NCBI RefSeq assembly: GCF_032854445.1
Contig: NC_088301.1
Location: 28,814,402-28,878,401 of the forward strand
Length of the DNA stretch: 64,000 bases
Reading direction: 5' to 3'
Source: Liolophura sinensis
Taxonomy: Eukaryota > Mollusca > Polyplacophora > Chitonida > Chitonidae
Below, in pieces: positions 60,568 to 64,000 of this stretch. Under the pieces are notes generated by a model. It was not told where the DNA came from. It saw nothing but the letters and a program-made list of their open reading frames with translations, and made no database searches. The position numbers and the translations under genes are program-made. Within the stretch, counting starts at the first letter, position 1. Every line of letters begins with the position of its first letter.

Positions 60568-63500
60568 TTTTCGTTCTCAGTTTTTGTTCCATATTGCCTT
60601 TACGTTTTCATTTGAATAATGATGTGTTTATCCTTGAATGGTAAACAGTAACATGATTAATTTCACTTTTTATATTATACGTCCGTCTAACAGTCTAACT
60701 ACTATACATTGTCTACTATCAGTGAAACTTCTTGATGTAAAGCTGAAGCATTTGAATAAATTACAGTAACCTTAGATTCTATAGTCTGCGAGGCTGGTCT
60801 AATGTATGCTTGTGATTAATATACATTGAATGTCATAAATGAAGTGCCGGTAGTAAACAGAGTATGATAAGATGAGTTTCAGTTAATGGTATTTCTTTCA
60901 TGACAAAATAGTTACATTTGACTTAGACTACAAAAGGCTTTTAGCTCCCGTCTTGATGTGGACAACACAGTCTGTTGAAAAAACAGCACATTGGACTCTA
61001 GAAATTTTGTTTTGAACTACTTAAGATGGAACAGTATTAACCAGATAATGGATAGTACATTTATGTTTTACTGTAGAAATAACAGAAATTGACAGCAGTC
61101 ATTCAGGTAAAGAAAACCTTACACGTTTAACAAAGCATTGGATTGAAATAATTAAGACTGGCCACAAAAAAAAACTCAGTTTTAATGTACAAATAAGAGC
61201 TTTGATCATTTAGAAACAAAACACTTTGTACTTTTTTTTTTTCAGGAGTTGATTTTTAAGCTTGAAGGGTTTCAACCTTACGGCTGGTATCTTACACTTG
61301 TTCAGTTTGCATTTTACTCCATCTTTGGCCTAGCAGAGCTTTCTGTGAAGGAGGACAAGAAGAGAAGGTAAATTCTTAATATTAATAGTTATTTACACAA
61401 TAATGGTCTACATTCTGACCGGCCGTGATAGCACAGTTATCTGGTAGAGCGTCTGCTTCGGGACCGGTAGATCCAGGATCAATCCTTGATCGAGTCACAC
61501 CTAAGACTTTAAAAGAGGAAGTTGTAACTTCCTTGCTTGGTGATCAGCATGAAGGGGATAGTGCAACGACTGGTTGACCCGTATCAATATAATGGCTCGG
61601 GCGGAGCGGCTTACTTGCCTTCGGTAAGTCGTCTGAGTGAAGCAGCACTAAATAAAAGAGCCGTGGAAATCCGTCCTGCAACAAGGAGGCACATTACACG
61701 TACATGCCCCCTAAGGATTCCTTCGTCGTCACATGACTGAAAAATTGTTGAGTACGACGTTAAACCCCAAGCACTCACGCACTCACTCTACATTCTAAAG
61801 TAGGCCTACAATGTAAAACACCAATCAAAGCATTGCTCCAAATTCTACTATATTGAGACCAGTAAAAATACTAGCTAGAGATGGATGCCTAGCCCAACCA
61901 CTCTTACTAAACTAAGGTACCAAGTCAGATGTGATCTTTGAGCAGCTTGCTTGTTATTTCCACTGAAATACAAAGACCTCAGTGAAAGTTGCATTTTTTG
62001 TTTTGTGACCTGTAAGTATTTTAAAAGCCACAACAACCATCGATAGGGAATACATAAATAAAGATTTAATTTTGCAATAACTCGGTATAAAGCGTTAGAC
62101 ACCTTCTTCTGTGTACATTGACAAACTGATGCTCCAAAACAAACTCCATCTCATAACTGTGTCATAACTAATATTCTCAGGGTAATTTGTATCTGGAAAG
62201 ATCTGTGAACATTAAATAGTTCAGTAATACTTGTGTGTCAAAGGTAATAATAATTTTAATCCTTAAAGGTTTCTCACTTCGTTTCTACAGAATTCCATTG
62301 AAGACATATACTTTGCTAGCATTCCTCACCGTCGCCACTATGGGGTTGTCAAACACGTCTGTGGGATATCTCAACTACCCCACTCAGGTTATCTTTAAAT
62401 GCTGCAAACTCATACCAGTACTACTTGGTGGGATATTCATACAAGGTAGGTCTTTGCCCAGCTGAAGTTATCTCCCCTTGTCCAACTTGTCGACTGATGA
62501 TACAAGCACCTACAGGGAGAGAAACGGTGGAACGTTCTAAAAATTTTTTAACGGGGGTGGGGGGGTGTCTGATGCAGCGGAAGTGATATCACTTAGTATG
62601 GCTTAGCCGCCCCACTTTAATTTTAGTGGAGGCTTCAGGCAACGTAAACCAGTGGAAAACACACAAACCAGTGTTGTCCACTCTACAATCAAAGTAGAGA
62701 CATCATTATACAGCTGAAACATTGTCACCAATCAAATAAGTGAATAAATATTTTCATTAAGTTTCTGTCATATTCACATTAATGTGACCAAAATTAATGA
62801 ATCAATCTTCACAAGAATCTCTTAAGCCACCGAAGGTTGGACGAATTGGTCAGAATCAAGGAAAACATGTGACATTTACATGTATACTTTTCAGTGAAGT
62901 TTGGACCTTTTTCCTCTCAGGTAAAAAGTATGGTATATTTGACTACCTCTCCTGTGTGTGCATGAGTGTTGGGCTCATCCTCTTCACCCTGGCAGACAGC
63001 AGTGTATCTCCAAGATTTAACACCTATGGTGAGTATATTTGTAGCCTACACAGCAGAGGGATGTGTACAGAAATAAGCACGGTCATATTTAGTGTCATCT
63101 TACATGAAGCTTAATAGTATAATGGTATTTGAAAGTTTTTTAACTTTGATGAAACATAAATGAAACAAATAAATGTAGTGTTTCCATTCAATGAGGCCTC
63201 TGATGTATTTGCCGACAGGTATTATCTTGATCACGCTGGCCCTGGCAGCTGATGCTGTCATAGGAAATGTCCAGGAGAAGACCATGAAGCAGTTCTCAGC
63301 CACCAACTCAGAAGTGGTGAGTCAGTGATCATGTTACATGGTTGTTGCAATACTTGAAACAATAGTGTTTTTTTCCCAGTGGTGAATCAGTGATTGAGTA
63401 AAAAAAGTGTAAGTTTTGAATTTTTTACTGTATGGCACTGATGCAGTCTTTTTCTGTTGTCCAGAGTGGATCATGGACACACACGTAAGATTTTTGTCTT

Positions 63501-63899
63501 TTAATTCCTCAGACATACAGTGTGACTGTTAGATTCTTCAAGTGGGAGTTTTTCGAGATTCTCTTGGCTGACCATTCTTCTGATGGTCATGGCACCATTG
63601 AGTTGTGGACAGCTCTTGTACATACTCTCCCGCTCTCAAAACGGAACTGAGCCCAGGCAAACCAGATGGGACACTAGTGGGGCTATTGCACACCATGTGT
63701 ACATACTTAACCAGGTGCGGTGATCACCAAGACCTAACTCAATCAAGACGCCGTGGTGGCTTTCAGCACTAGACGCATTATATATGATATCATGTTTGTG
63801 TTGCAGGTATTGTACTCCTACGGAATTGGCTTTATCTATATTCTCCTCGGCCTGTTGGTTTCTGGACAGATTATCCCAGCATTTAAATTTTGTCTGCAG
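60116..63899 (+). CDS. SLC35B3: SLC35B3 / PAPS transporter 2, 5' part (6 exons, 287 aa; continues past window)
   Basis: Golgi multi-pass carrier of the nucleotide-sugar transporter family. It imports the sulfate donor PAPS into the lumen for sulfation of glycans and proteins. Exons: 60116-60400, 61246-61367, 62291-62445, 62921-63028, 63219-63316, 63807-63899, with all phases consistent. The N-terminal 75 residues are Ser-rich, cytosolic and poorly conserved. Transmembrane stretches follow: about 79-94 (ending YLIYGYMQ), WYLTLVQFAFYSIFGLAEL, YTLLAFLTVATMGLSN, VCMSVGLILFTLAD, IILITLALAADAVIGN and YSYGIGFIYILLGLLVSG. Hallmarks shared with human SLC35B3 (from memory): GWYLTLVQFAFYSIFGL, MGLSNTS-x-GYLNYPTQVIFK, CCKLIPV, ADAVIGNVQEK. 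The remaining C-terminal transmembrane helices lie beyond 64000. The ATG has A at -3. Confidence 0.95.
60517..60563 (+). repeat. (TA)n microsatellite
   Basis: About 22 uninterrupted AT dinucleotides in SLC35B3 intron 1. Confidence 0.95.
60564..61245 (+). other. SLC35B3 intron 1, rest
   Basis: Non-coding, A/T-rich, nothing recognised. Confidence 0.5.
61246..61367 (+). CDS. SLC35B3: SLC35B3 exon 2
   Basis: Acceptor tttcag. Codes ELIFKLEGFQPYGWYLTLVQ, then FAFYSIFGLAELSVKEDKKR. Donor aag|gtaaat, phase 2. Confidence 0.95.
61417..61786 (+). mobile_element. tRNA-derived SINE, family B, full length with target duplication
   Basis: tctacattct flanks it at 61407-61416 and 61787-61796. The head ggccgtgatagcacagttat, ctggtagagcgtctgcttcg, gaccggtagatccaggatca is tRNA-like, with A- and B-box-like parts (tagcacagttatctgg; ggtagatccagg). 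The tail is gcactcacgcactcac repeats. Sits in SLC35B3 intron 2. Confidence 0.9.
62291..62445 (+). CDS. SLC35B3: SLC35B3 exon 3
   Basis: Acceptor ctacag. Codes IPLKTYTLLAFLTVATMGLS, then NTSVGYLNYPTQVIFKCCKL, the most conserved part. Donor aag|gtaggt, phase 1. Confidence 0.95.
62921..63028 (+). CDS. SLC35B3: SLC35B3 exon 4
   Basis: Acceptor tctcag. Codes GKKYGIFDYLSCVCMSVGLI, then LFTLADSSVSPRFNTY. Donor atg|gtgagt, phase 1. Confidence 0.95.
63219..63316 (+). CDS. SLC35B3: SLC35B3 exon 5
   Basis: Acceptor gacag. Codes GIILITLALAADAVIGNVQE, then KTMKQFSATNSEV. Donor gtg|gtgagt, phase 0. Confidence 0.95.
63807..63899 (+). CDS. SLC35B3: SLC35B3 exon 6
   Basis: Acceptor ttgcag. Codes VLYSYGIGFIYILLGLLVSG, then QIIPAFKFCLQ. 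Donor cag|gtaagg, phase 0. The next exon is outside the window. Confidence 0.95.
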
Positions 63900-64000
63900 G
63901 TAAGGTATCATGGTTGATTTACAGATGATCAGAACAAGCCATTTTATGTGAAACTACCCCGCGAGCATACCTCTACAGTTTTGGCTCCGGCTGGCATGTC

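Noticed and set aside
61421-61500. tRNA gene call on the tRNA-like sequence
   Set aside because: It is the head of a SINE with target duplications. The acceptor stem cannot be closed.
63505-63650. Open stretch after an AG in SLC35B3 intron 5 as a possible extra exon
   Set aside because: Exon 5 (ending 63316) and exon 6 (starting 63807) join in phase and match human SLC35B3 without insertion.

Overview
The window is eukaryotic nuclear DNA from an invertebrate, most likely a lophotrochozoan and probably a mollusc. The reasons are long introns with GT-AG junctions, A+T-rich non-coding DNA, many copies of tRNA-derived V-SINE-like elements of a kind I associate with molluscan genomes, and a striking excess of the palindrome TACATGTA. 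The species assignment is inference. There are no bacterial operons, CRISPR arrays or rRNA genes.

Three protein-coding genes can be reconstructed exon by exon with matching intron phases. (1) Plus strand, 1826-29767: a Src-family tyrosine kinase of the Src42A/FRK type. Its 8 coding exons give 522 residues with an N-myristoylation start, SH3, SH2, kinase domain and regulatory tail tyrosine. (2) Minus strand, 58811-34626: THOC1 (THO complex subunit 1/HPR1). 19 coding exons are seen, giving 610 residues, and roughly 45 residues are missing, most likely because an exon lies in or beside the 200-N assembly gap at 46557-46756. (3) Plus strand, from 60116 past the right edge: SLC35B3, the Golgi PAPS transporter 2. 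Its first 6 coding exons (287 residues) are in the window.

Layout: 1-1825 is upstream/5' UTR of the kinase. 1.8-29.8 kb is the kinase gene with a 10.8-kb first coding intron. 29.8-34.6 kb is the tail-to-tail region between kinase and THOC1, holding 3' UTRs, repeats and a dead Tc1 transposon. 34.6-58.8 kb is THOC1, whose introns are crowded with satellites, SINEs and MITE-like hairpins. 58.8-60.1 kb is a head-to-head 1.3-kb promoter region shared by THOC1 and SLC35B3, with two TATA-like boxes on the SLC35B3 side.

The three genes do not form a pathway: membrane signalling, nuclear mRNA export and Golgi sulfation. The most unusual structures are in THOC1. One is an intronic array whose 69-bp unit is a copy of the exon 17/intron junction and so carries repeated decoy 5' splice sites. 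Another is a 41-bp satellite of 19 copies that grew from one segment of a dispersed element whose unexpanded copy sits 11 kb away. A third is a near-perfect hairpin MITE nested in that element. I found no clearly novel multi-gene system.
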